Part shown: positions 38,339 to 49,176 of the stretch, piece by piece | Layout of the letters: each line of letters begins with the position of its first letter | How positions within the stretch are numbered: position 1 is the stretch's first letter | NCBI RefSeq assembly: GCF_900115075.1 | Contig: NZ_FOVG01000004.1 | Coordinates: 372,001-436,000 of the forward strand | DNA length: 64,000 nt | Reading direction: 5' to 3' | Source of the DNA: Candidatus Pantoea varia | GTDB lineage: Bacteria > Pseudomonadota > Gammaproteobacteria > Enterobacterales > Enterobacteriaceae | The notes under the pieces: model-generated | The model's input: the letters and a program-made list of their open reading frames with translations, nothing else | Databases searched by the model: none | What the model was told of the DNA's origin: nothing | Position numbers and translations under genes: made by a program

Positions 38339-40270
38339 ATGAAGCGTCTCTCTCTCAGCGGCCTGAGTCTCGGAGTTAAGCTGTCTGTACTGACGTCTCT
38401 CAGCGTTGCACTGCTGTTGCTGGCTCTGACACTGACTCAAAGCCACAACGCCTCGCGCCAGCTGGAAAATCTCGCCATCGATGATATGCACAACCAGGTG
38501 CAGGGCATCAGTGAAATGGCCACCATGTTCAACGCCACCCTCACCGAAGAAGTGGCGCACTACACCGATCTGTTTACCAGTTTCCTGCCTAAGCGCTTTA
38601 GCCTGGATGAAAGCTCGCGGGTACAGGTTGGTACCTTTTCGACGCCGGTGCTGCGCGCCGGTTTAAAAACACTGAACCTCGACCAGACCGCGGTAGATGA
38701 TTTCACTGAACGCACCGCCGCCGTGGCGACCATTTTCGTGCGCGACGGCGACGATTTTATTCGTATTACCACCTCGCTGAAAAAAGAGGATGGCAGCCGC
38801 GCAATCGGTACGCAGCTTGACCGCAGCGGCGCCGCCTGGAAAAGTATTCAGCAGGGCGAAGTTTACCGGGGACTGGCGACGCTGTTCGGCCATCGCTACA
38901 TCACACAGTATCAGCCGATAAAAGATGAGAGTGGCAAAGTCGTTGCCATCCTGTTTGTCGGCGTGGGCATTGATAAGCAGTATGCACTGATGCGTGAAAA
39001 AATCCTGGCGCGTCAGTTGGGTGATAGCGGTCATTTCTTTGTGCTCAACGGTACACCCGGTAAGACTCAGGGAGAGTATCTGTTCGATCAGCATAACGAA
39101 GGAAAACGCCCCGTCTGGGATGACGCGATAATGCAGCCGCTGCTGACGCAGCCAAAAGGTATGCAGCAGGTGGAGATCAAGGGTGAGATGCAGATTCTGG
39201 CCTGGCAGCAGTTGCCGGGCTGGAACTGGGTGATCACCGGCGAAGTTAACCGCGACAGCCTGCTGGCTCCGATTACGCACAGCCGTAACCTGTTCCTGAT
39301 TACCGGACTGGTTCTGGTGATGGTCTTTGCGCTGGGCTTTGTCTGGTACAGCCGTCGGGCGATTACCCGTCCGCTGCAGCAGGTGATCCATCTGGCGGAG
39401 CAGTATGCCGCCGGGAATCTGCAGGTCCATATGGACACCCACCGTCGCGACGAAGTGGGCCAGCTGATCGTTGCAATTAATGGCATTGGCGATGGTCTGG
39501 AGAAAATCGTCGGTCAGGTGCGCGGCGCGGCGCAGGAAATCAGCGACGGCACGGATACCATCGCGGCCAGCAGCCATAACATCAGCGAGCAGATCGGGCG
39601 TCAGGCCAGCAGCGTGGAGCAGACCTCCGCCAGCATGGAGCAGTTTGGTGCCACGGTTGAACACACCGCCGAAAGCCTGCGTCAGGCGATGTCACTCGTG
39701 TCCGAAGCCAGCGATATCGTCAGTCACGGCAGCAAGACGGTGGTGCGCTCGGTCAATACCATGTCAGCCATTAAGGTTTCATCACAAAGCATTGCGGATA
39801 TCACGCATGTGATTGAGTCGATCGCCTTCCAGACCAATATCCTGGCGCTGAATGCTGCGGTTGAAGCGGCGCGAGCTGGCGAACAGGGCCGTGGCTTTGC
39901 CGTGGTGGCCGCAGAGGTGCGAGCGCTGGCTCAGCGTTCCGCGCAGGCTGCCAAAGAGATTGATGGGCTGATTGCGACCTCTATCAGCAACGTGGCAGAG
40001 GGCCACCAGCTCTCTGAGCAGACGCGCGATGCGATGACCGACATAGTGACCCACATCGAGCAGGTGCAGGCGCTGATGGGCGAGATCAACGTTGCTGCGC
40101 AGGAGCAGGCGGCGGGTATTGGCCAGGTTAATATTGCGATGAACCAGATCAGCCAGGCGACTCATCAGAACAGCGAACTGGTGGCACAGGCGGAAAACAG
40201 CGCGCAGAACCTGAGTGATAAAGGGCATCACCTGACCCAGCTGGTCAGCGTATTCAGCCTTAAATCCTGA
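38339..40270 (+). CDS. Methyl-accepting chemotaxis protein with Cache sensor domain
   Basis: 643 residues. Membrane helix (about 13-33), large periplasmic Cache domain (about 40-315, with [15 protein letters not shown] and GTQLDRSG typical of Cache_3/Cache_2), second membrane helix (about 318-338), HAMP (about 340-395) and the signalling domain with the tip [20 protein letters not shown] (about 490-509). Cache receptors bind small molecules such as amino acids or organic acids; the ligand here is unknown. It has no NWETF-like tail. It is probably expressed with the flagellar regulon. Confidence 0.93.
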   Translation: MKRLSLSGLSLGVKLSVLTSLSVALLLLALTLTQSHNASRQLENLAIDDMHNQVQGISEMATMFNATLTEEVAHYTDLFTSFLPKRFSLDESSRVQVGTFSTPVLRAGLKTLNLDQTAVDDFTERTAAVATIFVRDGDDFIRITTSLKKEDGSRAIGTQLDRSGAAWKSIQQGEVYRGLATLFGHRYITQYQPIKDESGKVVAILFVGVGIDKQYALMREKILARQLGDSGHFFVLNGTPGKTQGEYLFDQHNEGKRPVWDDAIMQPLLTQPKGMQQVEIKGEMQILAWQQLPGWNWVITGEVNRDSLLAPITHSRNLFLITGLVLVMVFALGFVWYSRRAITRPLQQVIHLAEQYAAGNLQVHMDTHRRDEVGQLIVAINGIGDGLEKIVGQVRGAAQEISDGTDTIAASSHNISEQIGRQASSVEQTSASMEQFGATVEHTAESLRQAMSLVSEASDIVSHGSKTVVRSVNTMSAIKVSSQSIADITHVIESIAFQTNILALNAAVEAARAGEQGRGFAVVAAEVRALAQRSAQAAKEIDGLIATSISNVAEGHQLSEQTRDAMTDIVTHIEQVQALMGEINVAAQEQAAGIGQVNIAMNQISQATHQNSELVAQAENSAQNLSDKGHHLTQLVSVFSLKS

Positions 40271-40326
40271 CGTCATTCAGGGCGATGGCGTACACTTAAC
40301 GTTTCGTCCTGAATAAGGGTTTTGCT

Positions 40327-40653
40327 ATGCCTTCCGCTTATTTACTGGTGTTCAGCCTGCTGCTGGCAGGTTGTTCTGCGCTTGAGAGCACGCCAAAAGC
40401 CCCACCTGCGCCAACCCAACAGGCGCAGGAGATTTCACGGGCACAAAGTGGGGGCTTACCGAAGCTGGGTAATATTACCGTTAACGTGCACGGCTCACCG
40501 GATGACGCCCAGCGGGCAGTTGCCGCCCAGGCCAATCAGGCCGGGGCAGCTTACTATCAGATTGTGATGCTGAGCGAGACGGTTATGCCCGGCTTCTGGT
40601 ACGCCAGTGCGATTCTTTACAGTGCTTCACCTGCCACAGGCGCGGTCCAGTAA
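40327..40653 (+). CDS. bsmA: BsmA (YjfO), DUF1471 lipoprotein
   Basis: 108 residues. A lipoprotein signal ends at Cys17 (SLLLAGC). The mature part is a DUF1471 domain (about 45-103, LGNITVNVHGSPDDAQRAV). In E. coli BsmA affects biofilm maturation and peroxide resistance. The last 27 bp overlap the convergent aidB gene, so the two transcripts must overlap at their 3' ends. Confidence 0.9.
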   Translation: MPSAYLLVFSLLLAGCSALESTPKAPPAPTQQAQEISRAQSGGLPKLGNITVNVHGSPDDAQRAVAAQANQAGAAYYQIVMLSETVMPGFWYASAILYSASPATGAVQ

Positions 40654-42255
40654 ACGATCGGTAATGGCGGACTCAAGCGGGCGTGAGCCACGCTGGTCGA
40701 GCCACTGCTGGCACCATGCATCCGCCAGCGGGGGTTCGGCATATTTCAGCAGCTGAGCACCCGTCGCCAGCTGCAGCAGCGTGCGGGTGACCTCGCGCGC
40801 CTGCTCTTCAGGAACGCGGCTAAGCCTCAGACGGAGCTGACGCCAGCGCGTATCGAAATGACGATTACTCCCTTTTACCGCTTCAAACTCCTGACTCAGC
40901 ATCTCCGTGACCTCTGCCTGACGGGCGAGCACGCGCAGGACATCAAGACACATCACGTTGCCCGAACCTTCCCAGATGCTGTTGACCGGCATGTCCCGAT
41001 AGAGGCGCGGCAGCTCACTCGCTTCGCAATAGCCGATGCCCCCCAGGACTTCCATCGACTCCGCCACAAAAGGCGCTCCCGCTTTGCAGATCTCATATTT
41101 TGCCGCTGGCGTAAACAGGCGGGCAAAGGTGACTTCATGCGGCTTTGCCGGTTGTGACCAGGCGCGTGCCAGCCGCATCAGCAGCGCGGTTTGCCCCTCC
41201 AGCTGCAGTGCCTGCTGGGCCAGAACCTGCCGCATCAGCGGTTGCTCCACCAGATTTTTCCCCATCACCTGGCGCTGATGGGCATGCCAGACGGCCACCG
41301 AGAAGGCGCGCCGCATCTGGCCATGACTGCCGAGCGCGCAGTCAAAACGTGTCATGCCGCCCATCTTCAGGATAAGCCTTACGCCTTCGCCCTCCTCCCC
41401 AAGCAGCCAGCCCGTCGCGTCGCGAAACTCCACTTCACAGCTGGCATTGGAGCGATTGCCCAGCTTATCTTTGAGCCGCTCAAGCTGGATGGCGTTGCGT
41501 GACCCGTCGGGCAACAGACGCGGCAGGAAGAAGCAGCTTAATCCGGTGGGCGTCTGAGCCAGCACCAGATGCGCATCGCTCTGTGGCACAGAGAAAAACC
41601 ATTTGTGGCCGGTCAGCCGGTAGGCTTCACCCGCGCCGCGCGCACCCAGCGGTTCGGCGCGGGTGGTGCTGGTGAGCAGATCGCTGCCGCCCTGCTTTTC
41701 CGTCATGCCCATCCCGATCAGCAGACCGCGTTTCTGGTCGCCGGGCTGGGCATGGGTGTCGTAGCGATCGCTGAGCAGCGGATCGAGCCAGCCCTCAAAC
41801 GCAGCGGGCAGATAAGTCTGCAGCAGGGGAATAGCCGCGTGCGTCATGGTCACCGGGCAGAGCGTGCCCGCTTCAACCTGCGCATGCAGAATAAAGCGGG
41901 CAGCGCGTGCCACGCTGGCCTGTTCACGTACTGTAGGTTGCCAGCTGAGGTTGTGCAGGCGACTGGCGCAGACGCCCTGCATCAGCAGGTGCCAGGCGGG
42001 GTGAAAACGGACCTCATCCATGCGTTCGCCACGGGCGTCGTAGCGCAGCAGTTCAGGCGGCTCAGCATTGGCGAGCCGGCCCAGCTCCAGCGACTCGGCG
42101 CTGCCCAGCTGTCGGCCAACCGACGCCAGCCATTCCCGATCCCATCCGGCGCCTTCGCGTGACAGAGCCTCGCTCAGCGGCGTATCAGACAGGAACAGGT
42201 TGCTGTTGCTCAGAGGATGAGGCTGATTAAAAACGGTGTGTGTTGTCCAGGTCAT
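40627..42255 (-). CDS. aidB: AidB, acyl-CoA dehydrogenase-like DNA-damage response protein
   Basis: 542 residues from the ATG at 42255, with GAGGAG 5 bp upstream; a GTG two codons earlier is less likely. It has the acyl-CoA dehydrogenase fold with FAD site (GMGMTEKQGGSD about 187-198, KWFFSVPQSDAHLVLAQ) and the extra C-terminal domain of AidB. In E. coli it is induced by alkylation through Ada, binds DNA, and protects promoter regions; enzyme activity is weak. No Ada site could be identified. An ERIC element lies just upstream. Confidence 0.95.
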   Translation of the reverse strand: MTWTTHTVFNQPHPLSNSNLFLSDTPLSEALSREGAGWDREWLASVGRQLGSAESLELGRLANAEPPELLRYDARGERMDEVRFHPAWHLLMQGVCASRLHNLSWQPTVREQASVARAARFILHAQVEAGTLCPVTMTHAAIPLLQTYLPAAFEGWLDPLLSDRYDTHAQPGDQKRGLLIGMGMTEKQGGSDLLTSTTRAEPLGARGAGEAYRLTGHKWFFSVPQSDAHLVLAQTPTGLSCFFLPRLLPDGSRNAIQLERLKDKLGNRSNASCEVEFRDATGWLLGEEGEGVRLILKMGGMTRFDCALGSHGQMRRAFSVAVWHAHQRQVMGKNLVEQPLMRQVLAQQALQLEGQTALLMRLARAWSQPAKPHEVTFARLFTPAAKYEICKAGAPFVAESMEVLGGIGYCEASELPRLYRDMPVNSIWEGSGNVMCLDVLRVLARQAEVTEMLSQEFEAVKGSNRHFDTRWRQLRLRLSRVPEEQAREVTRTLLQLATGAQLLKYAEPPLADAWCQQWLDQRGSRPLESAITDRLLDRACGR

Positions 42256-42285
42256 AACCACTCCTCGCGGATGTCACTCAGTAAG

Positions 42286-42412
<127 letters not shown>

Positions 42413-42475
42413 TACGAATGACGCGCAGTTATGCCTGGTACAGAAACTAATTTGTGGCGAGGATCACATCGGGGA

Positions 42476-43210
42476 TCAGGCGTTGCGCTGACGCACCGCT
42501 TCAAACAGGCAGACGCCGGTCGCGACCGAGACATTCAGCGAAGAGACGCTACCCGCCATCGGAATGCTGATCAGCTCATCGCAATGCTCACGGGTCAGAC
42601 GACGCATGCCTTCCCCTTCCGCGCCCATCACCAGCGCCATCGGGCCGGTCATTTTGCTCTGGAAGACGGTATGGTCAGCTTCACCTGCGGTGCCGACCAC
42701 CCAGATGTTGTACTCCTGCAGCAGACGCAGGGTACGCGCCAGGTTAGTGACGCGGATCAACGGCACATTTTCTGCCGCGCCGCTGGCCACTTTTTTAGCG
42801 GTGGCATTCAGGGGAGCAGAACGATCTTTCGGTACGATAATCGCGTGCACACCCGCTGCGTCGGCGCTGCGCAGGCAGGCTCCCAGGTTGTGTGGATCGG
42901 TGACTCCGTCCAGCACCAGCAGGAACGGTTTATCCAGGCTCTGCAGCAGATCCGGCAGGTCGCCTTCCTGATACTGACGACCCGGTTTTACCCGCGCCAC
43001 GATACCCTGATGTACACCGCCTTCAACCTGGCTGTCGAGCCACTTGCGCTCGGCCAGCTGAATCACAACACCCTGAGCTTCCAGCGCGGCGACCAGGGGT
43101 TGCAGGCGACGATCGTCGCGGCCTTTGAGGATAAAGACTTCCTGGAAACGTTGTGGGTCACGTTCCAGCAGCGCCTGCACGGCATGGATACCAAAAATAA
43201 TTTCGCTCAT
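42476..43210 (-). CDS. rlmB: RlmB, 23S rRNA Gm2251 2'-O-methyltransferase
   Basis: 244 residues from the ATG at 43210 ([12 protein letters not shown]); the frame runs upstream but similarity starts here. A small N-terminal RNA-binding domain and a SPOUT (SpoU) domain with the knot motifs [16 protein letters not shown] (about 116-131), [11 protein letters not shown] (about 192-202) and [15 protein letters not shown] (about 215-229). It methylates G2251 in the P loop of 23S rRNA. It lies downstream of rnr, separated by a hairpin. Confidence 0.96.
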   Translation of the reverse strand: MSEIIFGIHAVQALLERDPQRFQEVFILKGRDDRRLQPLVAALEAQGVVIQLAERKWLDSQVEGGVHQGIVARVKPGRQYQEGDLPDLLQSLDKPFLLVLDGVTDPHNLGACLRSADAAGVHAIIVPKDRSAPLNATAKKVASGAAENVPLIRVTNLARTLRLLQEYNIWVVGTAGEADHTVFQSKMTGPMALVMGAEGEGMRRLTREHCDELISIPMAGSVSSLNVSVATGVCLFEAVRQRNA

Positions 43211-43235
43211 CGATCTGCTCAGTGTTTGGAAAAAA

Positions 43236-43269
43236 ATGAATGACCGCCCTTTCTCAGGAGAAAGGGCGG
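43236..43269 (-). terminator. Terminator-like hairpin after rnr
   Basis: Perfect 11-bp stem CCGCCCTTTCT/AGAAAGGGCGG (43244-43254 with 43259-43269), loop CAGG. On the minus strand seven T follow after a short gap, so read-through into rlmB is likely in part. Confidence 0.6.
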
Positions 43270-43278
43270 GTGCGCGCA

Positions 43279-45768
43279 TCAGTCAGGCTGCGCCTTTTTT
43301 CTGGCGCGCTTCGCCCGGGTGGCGGCGGCGATTTTACGGGTTTTTTCCGAGACGTTTTTACTTTTATTCTCGGTATTTGCAGCGGCGGGCTTGCCCTTGT
43401 CACCACGGAACGCAGCGTCCGGCTCGAAGTTAGACTTCTTGCTCGCATCACGACGGCGTTTCGTTGGGGCTTTGTCGTCACGCTTCGCACGGTCACGCGC
43501 CGTTTTGCCTTCACCACGCACCTGACGCTGGCTGGAGATCAGGGCAAAGTCGATTTTACGCTCGTCCATATGCACCGCTTCAACACGCACTTCAACCGTG
43601 TCACCCAGACGATAGGTGCGACCGCCAGATTCACCGATCAGACGCTGACCTACCGGATCAAAACGGTAGTAATCGTTGTCGAGCGTTGAAACGTGGACCA
43701 GACCGTCGATGAACAGATCGCTTAAGCGGACAAAGAAGCCAAATCCGGTCACGCTGGAAATGACGCCGTTGAAGACGTTGCCGACCTGATCCTGCATGAA
43801 GTCACACTTGAGCCAGTCCGCGACGTCACGGGTCGCTTCATCGGCGCGGCGTTCGGTCAGAGAGCAGTGCAGACCCAGCTGCAGCATCTCCGGCATCTCG
43901 TAGTGATAGCCGCCGGTTGCCGTGGTGAGATCTTTGGCATTTTTATCTTTTGGCATCAGGTATTTGATGGCACGTTGTACCAGGCCCTTGCCTTCACCCT
44001 GCTCTTTCGCCAGCAGATACTTGATGGCGCGGTGGAGCGTCAGATCCGGATAACGACGGATCGGCGAGGTAAAGTGCGCATAGGACGACAGTGCCAGACC
44101 AAAGTGACCGCGGTTTTCCGGATCGTAAACAGCCTGCTTCATCGAGCGCAGCAGCATGGTTTGCAGCATTTCCGCATCAGGACGATCGGCAACCTGCTTC
44201 AGCAGCGCCGCGTAGTCGACTGGCTGCGGTTTGTTGCCGCCAGGCAGGCTCAGTCCCAGCTCGTTGAGCACGGTACGGAAGCTCTTGATGCTCTCGTCGG
44301 TCGGGCGATCGTGATCGCGGAACAGTGCCGGTTCCTGATTTTTCTCAACGAAGCGTGCCGAGGCGATGTTCGCCAGGATCATGCACTCTTCGATCAGTTT
44401 GTGGGCGTCATTACGTGACACACGCTCAACACGTTCGATACGGCGCTCGGCGTTGAAGATGAACTTCGCCTCTTCCGTTTCAAACGAGATGCCGCCACGC
44501 TCTTCACGGGCGGCTTCCAGCGCGTGATAGAGGTTATTCAGCTCTTCAAGGTCTTTGACCAGCGGCGCATACTGCTGACGCAGCTCTTTGTCGCCCTGCA
44601 GGATGTTCCAGACTTTGTTATAGGTCAGACGCGCATGGGAGTTCATCACCGCTTCGTAGTGCTTGAAGCCAGTCAGCTTACCCTTGGTCGAAATGGTCAT
44701 CTCGCACACCATACAGAGGCGATCGACCTGCGGGTTAAGCGAACATAAGCCATTCGACAGCACTTCCGGCAGCATCGGAACGACCTGCGACGGGAAGTAG
44801 ACTGAGGTGCCGCGCTGATGCGCTTCGTCATCCAGCGGCGTGCCAGGACGAACGTAATAACTCACGTCGGCAATAGCCACCCACAGACGCCATCCGCCAC
44901 CGCGCTTCTTCTCACAGTAGACAGCATCATCGAAGTCACGGGCATCTTCACCATCAATGGTAACCAGCGGCAGTTTACGCAGATCGACGCGGCCTTTTTT
45001 GGCCTCTTCCGGAACGTCTTCTTTCAGCTTGCTGACCTGAGCTTCGACTTCCGGCGGCCAGGTGTGCGGGATTTCATGCGTACGCAGCGCCATATCCACG
45101 GCCAGGCTGGTACCCATATCATCGCCCAGAATCTCAGCGATTTTACCGATCGCTTTGCTGCGACGGTTCGGACGCTGGACCAGCTCAACCACCACCACGG
45201 AACCCATGCGGGCATTCATCGTCTCTTCAGGTGGGATGAGAATGTCAAAACTCAGACGACTGTCGTCCGGCACCACGAAGCCGGCACCGGCATCGGTAAA
45301 GTAACGGCCAACGATCTGGTTGTTGCGCGGTTCCTGCACGCGGACCACGCGCGCTTCGCGGCGGCCTTTGCGATCGGCACCCAGCGGCTGCGCCAGGATC
45401 ACGTCACCGTGCATACAGAATTTCATCTGTTCTGCGGAGAGGTAAAGGTCATCTTTCTGACCTTCTGCCCGCAGGAAACCGTAGCCATCACGGTGGCCAA
45501 TGACTTTACCGCGCAGGAGATCAAGACGTTCTGGCAGGGCATAACATTGACGGCGGGTGAACACCAACTGACCATCACGCTCCATGGCGCGAAGGCGGCG
45601 ACGCAGCGCCTCAAGGTGCTCTTCTTCCTGCAGATTCATCTCTTCAGCCAGCTCTTCACGGCTGGCCGGTTTTTCACGTTTTTCTAACAGAGCCAGAATA
45701 AATTCGCGGCTCGGAATAGGGTTTTCGTATTTTTCAGCTTCTCTATCCTGAAAAGGATCTTTTGACAT
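43279..45768 (-). CDS. rnr: RNase R, 3'-5' exoribonuclease
   Basis: 829 residues, a little longer than E. coli RNase R (813). Winged helix (about 1-75), two cold-shock domains, catalytic RNB domain with the metal motif [12 protein letters not shown] (about 268-279), S1 domain (about 640-725), and a basic Lys/Arg-rich tail. It degrades structured RNA, acts in trans-translation, and rises in the cold. A near-tandem 19-codon duplication inside the RNB domain (43921-44034) explains much of the extra length. It is 16 bp downstream of nsrR. Confidence 0.96.
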   Translation of the reverse strand: MSKDPFQDREAEKYENPIPSREFILALLEKREKPASREELAEEMNLQEEEHLEALRRRLRAMERDGQLVFTRRQCYALPERLDLLRGKVIGHRDGYGFLRAEGQKDDLYLSAEQMKFCMHGDVILAQPLGADRKGRREARVVRVQEPRNNQIVGRYFTDAGAGFVVPDDSRLSFDILIPPEETMNARMGSVVVVELVQRPNRRSKAIGKIAEILGDDMGTSLAVDMALRTHEIPHTWPPEVEAQVSKLKEDVPEEAKKGRVDLRKLPLVTIDGEDARDFDDAVYCEKKRGGGWRLWVAIADVSYYVRPGTPLDDEAHQRGTSVYFPSQVVPMLPEVLSNGLCSLNPQVDRLCMVCEMTISTKGKLTGFKHYEAVMNSHARLTYNKVWNILQGDKELRQQYAPLVKDLEELNNLYHALEAAREERGGISFETEEAKFIFNAERRIERVERVSRNDAHKLIEECMILANIASARFVEKNQEPALFRDHDRPTDESIKSFRTVLNELGLSLPGGNKPQPVDYAALLKQVADRPDAEMLQTMLLRSMKQAVYDPENRGHFGLALSSYAHFTSPIRRYPDLTLHRAIKYLLAKEQGEGKGLVQRAIKYLMPKDKNAKDLTTATGGYHYEMPEMLQLGLHCSLTERRADEATRDVADWLKCDFMQDQVGNVFNGVISSVTGFGFFVRLSDLFIDGLVHVSTLDNDYYRFDPVGQRLIGESGGRTYRLGDTVEVRVEAVHMDERKIDFALISSQRQVRGEGKTARDRAKRDDKAPTKRRRDASKKSNFEPDAAFRGDKGKPAAANTENKSKNVSEKTRKIAAATRAKRARKKAQPD
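43921..44034 (-). repeat. 19-codon imperfect tandem duplication inside rnr
   Basis: [13 protein letters not shown] (44034 downward) is followed 57 bp later by [13 protein letters not shown], the second copy replacing the short HQGNTTE-like loop of E. coli RNase R. The frame is kept and flanking sequence is normal. Confidence 0.75.
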
Positions 45769-45784
45769 AGCGGTTCCTCCGATG

Positions 45785-46228
45785 TCATTTAATATTTATT
45801 GCCACTGGCGACCTGGACAAGATGATCTCATAAAGTGGTGTATTTCCTTCGACCAGGTCTGCCAACGTATAGCTATCCAGTTCCTGCAAAAATCGCTGCA
45901 CCGCATCATGTAACGCCTGCTTCAGACGACAGGCTGGCGTGATGGAGCAGGAGGCGCAATCCACTAATTGTAGTGGTTCCATCTTACGCACCACGTCGCC
46001 AATGACAATCTGGCGTGCCGGCATACCCAGACGGATTCCTCCGTTTTTACCCCGTGTGGCGGCAACATAGCCCGCCCGGCTCAGCTGATTGATGATTTTG
46101 ACCATATGATTACGGGACAAACCATACGTGTTCGTCACTTCCGTAATATTGGTCTGCTGACCTTCAGGCAACGATGCCAGATAAATCAGGGCCCGTAAGC
46201 CATAATCAGTAAAACTCGTGAGCTGCAC
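45785..46228 (-). CDS. nsrR: NsrR, nitric-oxide-sensing Rrf2-family repressor
   Basis: 147 residues of the Rrf2 family. A winged helix-turn-helix (about 1-70, [16 protein letters not shown]) and an iron-sulfur loop with Cys91, Cys94 and Cys100 ([15 protein letters not shown]). NsrR carries a cluster that reacts with NO and then releases promoters such as hmp. In E. coli the spacing is C-x4-C-x5-C; here it is C-x2-C-x5-C, two residues shorter. It is first in the nsrR-rnr-rlmB run, as in E. coli. Confidence 0.94.
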   Translation of the reverse strand: MQLTSFTDYGLRALIYLASLPEGQQTNITEVTNTYGLSRNHMVKIINQLSRAGYVAATRGKNGGIRLGMPARQIVIGDVVRKMEPLQLVDCASCSITPACRLKQALHDAVQRFLQELDSYTLADLVEGNTPLYEIILSRSPVAINIK

Positions 46229-46412
46229 AGTAACCTCAGTAAACCTTCAGGCGCGGCATGACCTTATTCGCCCTGTGATTGATGTCAGGATTAAATCGGA
46301 TCGCCATTCGATTAGCTACGATGATAAACCAGAGTCTGTCTGGCCGTGCGCTTTTTTAAGCCAGCACGAGGTTTGACAAGCGAAGGGAGATTAAGTGGCA
46401 TCAAAGAGTGGA

Positions 46413-46439
46413 AAAACAAGGGCCGGACACTGTCCGGCC
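46413..46439 (-). terminator. Terminator of purA
   Basis: Stem GGCCGGA/TCCGGCC (46421-46427 with 46433-46439), followed on the minus strand by CTTGTTTTTC. Confidence 0.8.
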
Positions 46440-46446
46440 TCAATAA

Positions 46447-47748
<1,302 letters not shown>

Positions 47749-47810
47749 TCAAAATCACCGATTGCTTAAAAAAGGATTCTACCATCTGATCCTATGGTTT
47801 TCAGCACTTT

Positions 47811-47826
47811 TAGCATACGATTGCGC
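47811..47826. promoter_or_regulatory. Candidate PurR operator upstream of purA
   Basis: TAGCATACGATTGCGC matches the PurR consensus (ACGCAAACGTTTGCGT) at 11 of 16 positions, including most of the central bases. It lies 66 bp before the start of purA, a known PurR target in E. coli. Confidence 0.5.
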
Positions 47827-47910
47827 GCTTTTTTGCCTGAGTTTTGATCACTACAACATGTTGGGGATAATGGCGCGAAGAGGCACAATTTAGCCGGTCT
47901 GAACCTGGGT

Positions 47911-48111
47911 TCAAAGGTTGCCGTGCAGGCTGAGCATGCAGTAAATCACCATGCCAGCCACCACCAGTCCTCCACCAAAGCGGTGAAGCAGGCGATCGGG
48001 TAAGCGGGTCATCGTCAGGATCATGCGGCGCCAGGCGCGCGGCATAAACATCGGTCCCAACCCTTCCAGCACTAATACCAGCGCCAGTGCCATCCAGATG
48101 CTCGTTTTCAT
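47911..48111 (-). CDS. yjeT: YjeT, DUF2065 small inner-membrane protein
   Basis: 66 residues from the ATG at 48111 (MKTSIWMALALVLVLEGLGP). Two membrane segments (about 4-22 and 45-62) with the conserved LPDRLLHRFGGGLVVAG between. Function unknown. It follows hflC, as in E. coli. A terminator-like hairpin lies immediately upstream, so expression may be lower than hflC or come from its own promoter. Confidence 0.92.
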   Translation of the reverse strand: MKTSIWMALALVLVLEGLGPMFMPRAWRRMILTMTRLPDRLLHRFGGGLVVAGMVIYCMLSLHGNL

Positions 48112-48121
48112 CTTGCTACCC

Positions 48122-48150
48122 AAAAAAAAAGGCCGACAACATTGTCGGCC
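48122..48150 (-). terminator. Terminator of the hfq-hflXKC run
   Basis: Perfect 9-bp stem GGCCGACAA/TTGTCGGCC with a two-base centre (48131-48150), followed on the minus strand by nine T. It is 18 bp after the hflC stop. Confidence 0.85.
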
Positions 48151-48168
48151 CACAGGTTATATCAGTTC

Positions 48169-49173
48169 TTAACGTGTCGCGTTAGAGGGCGCCTTCATAT
48201 ATCGGAAGAAGTCGCTATCCGGGCTTAACACCATCACATCCTGATTTTCACTGAAGCTGTTTTCATACGCACGCAGGCTACGAATAAAGGCGTAGAAGTC
48301 CGGATCTTTGCTGAACGCATCAGCAAACAACCGCGCCGTTTCCGCATCGCCGTCACCGCGTGTAATCAGTGCTTCACGCTGGGCTTCAGCCAGCGTACGT
48401 GTTACCTGGTAATCGGCCTGAGCACGCAGTTTTTCTGCCTCTTCCTGACCCTGCGAACGCTGGCTACGTGCGACTGCTTCACGCTCAGCACGCATACGGT
48501 TGAAGATCGCATCGGACACTTCGGTCGGCAGGTTGATCTGCTTAATGCGCACATCCATCACCTGAATACCTAATGCCGCCATACTGTTCGGATTCGGTGC
48601 TGGCTCGCTGCTGTTGGTTTCACGCTCAACACGGGCCGCTGCGCTGGCAATTGCGTCATCCGCTGCAGGAGTTGCGATTTCATCATCGCTGCCTGCAGAA
48701 CCGGTGTTCAGCGCGTCACGTACATCCGTCGTCAGTCGACCACGTGAGTCCGTTACGATATCTTTCACATCCAGACGACCCATTTCAGAACGTAAGCGGT
48801 CACTGAACTTACGTTTCAGCAGCACTTCCGCCTGAGAGACATCACCGCCACCCGTGGCCAGGTAGTAGCGACTGAAGTCGCTGATACGCCACTTGATGTA
48901 GGAGTCCACGATCAGATCTTTCTTCTCTTTAGTGACGAAGCGATCGGCCTGGTTATCCATGGTCTGAATGCGTGCATCCAGCGTTTTAACCGTTTCCAGG
49001 AATGGGATCTTAAAATGCAGACCCGGCGCGAATACCTGCGGTTTGTTTTCGCCATCGCGCAGGACTTTACCGAAGCGCAGAACAATGCCCCGCTCACCTT
49101 CCTGCACCACAAACAGCGACGCATAGAGCGCCACCAGCACGACAATGATCAAAAATACTATTGGCTTACGCAT
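48169..49173 (-). CDS. hflC: HflC, SPFH-domain modulator of FtsH
   Basis: 334 residues. One N-terminal membrane helix (about 4-20, IVFLIIVVLVALYASL) and a periplasmic SPFH/band-7 domain followed by a long coiled coil (about 215-285). With HflK it forms a large cage around FtsH in the inner membrane and limits proteolysis of substrates such as lambda CII and SecY. It starts 3 bp after hflK. Confidence 0.96.
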   Translation of the reverse strand: MRKPIVFLIIVVLVALYASLFVVQEGERGIVLRFGKVLRDGENKPQVFAPGLHFKIPFLETVKTLDARIQTMDNQADRFVTKEKKDLIVDSYIKWRISDFSRYYLATGGGDVSQAEVLLKRKFSDRLRSEMGRLDVKDIVTDSRGRLTTDVRDALNTGSAGSDDEIATPAADDAIASAAARVERETNSSEPAPNPNSMAALGIQVMDVRIKQINLPTEVSDAIFNRMRAEREAVARSQRSQGQEEAEKLRAQADYQVTRTLAEAQREALITRGDGDAETARLFADAFSKDPDFYAFIRSLRAYENSFSENQDVMVLSPDSDFFRYMKAPSNATR

Positions 49174-49176
49174 CGA

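Noticed and set aside
38663..39664. 333-codon minus-strand frame inside the Cache chemoreceptor gene
   Set aside because: Shadow of the receptor gene; no domain or ribosome site supports it.
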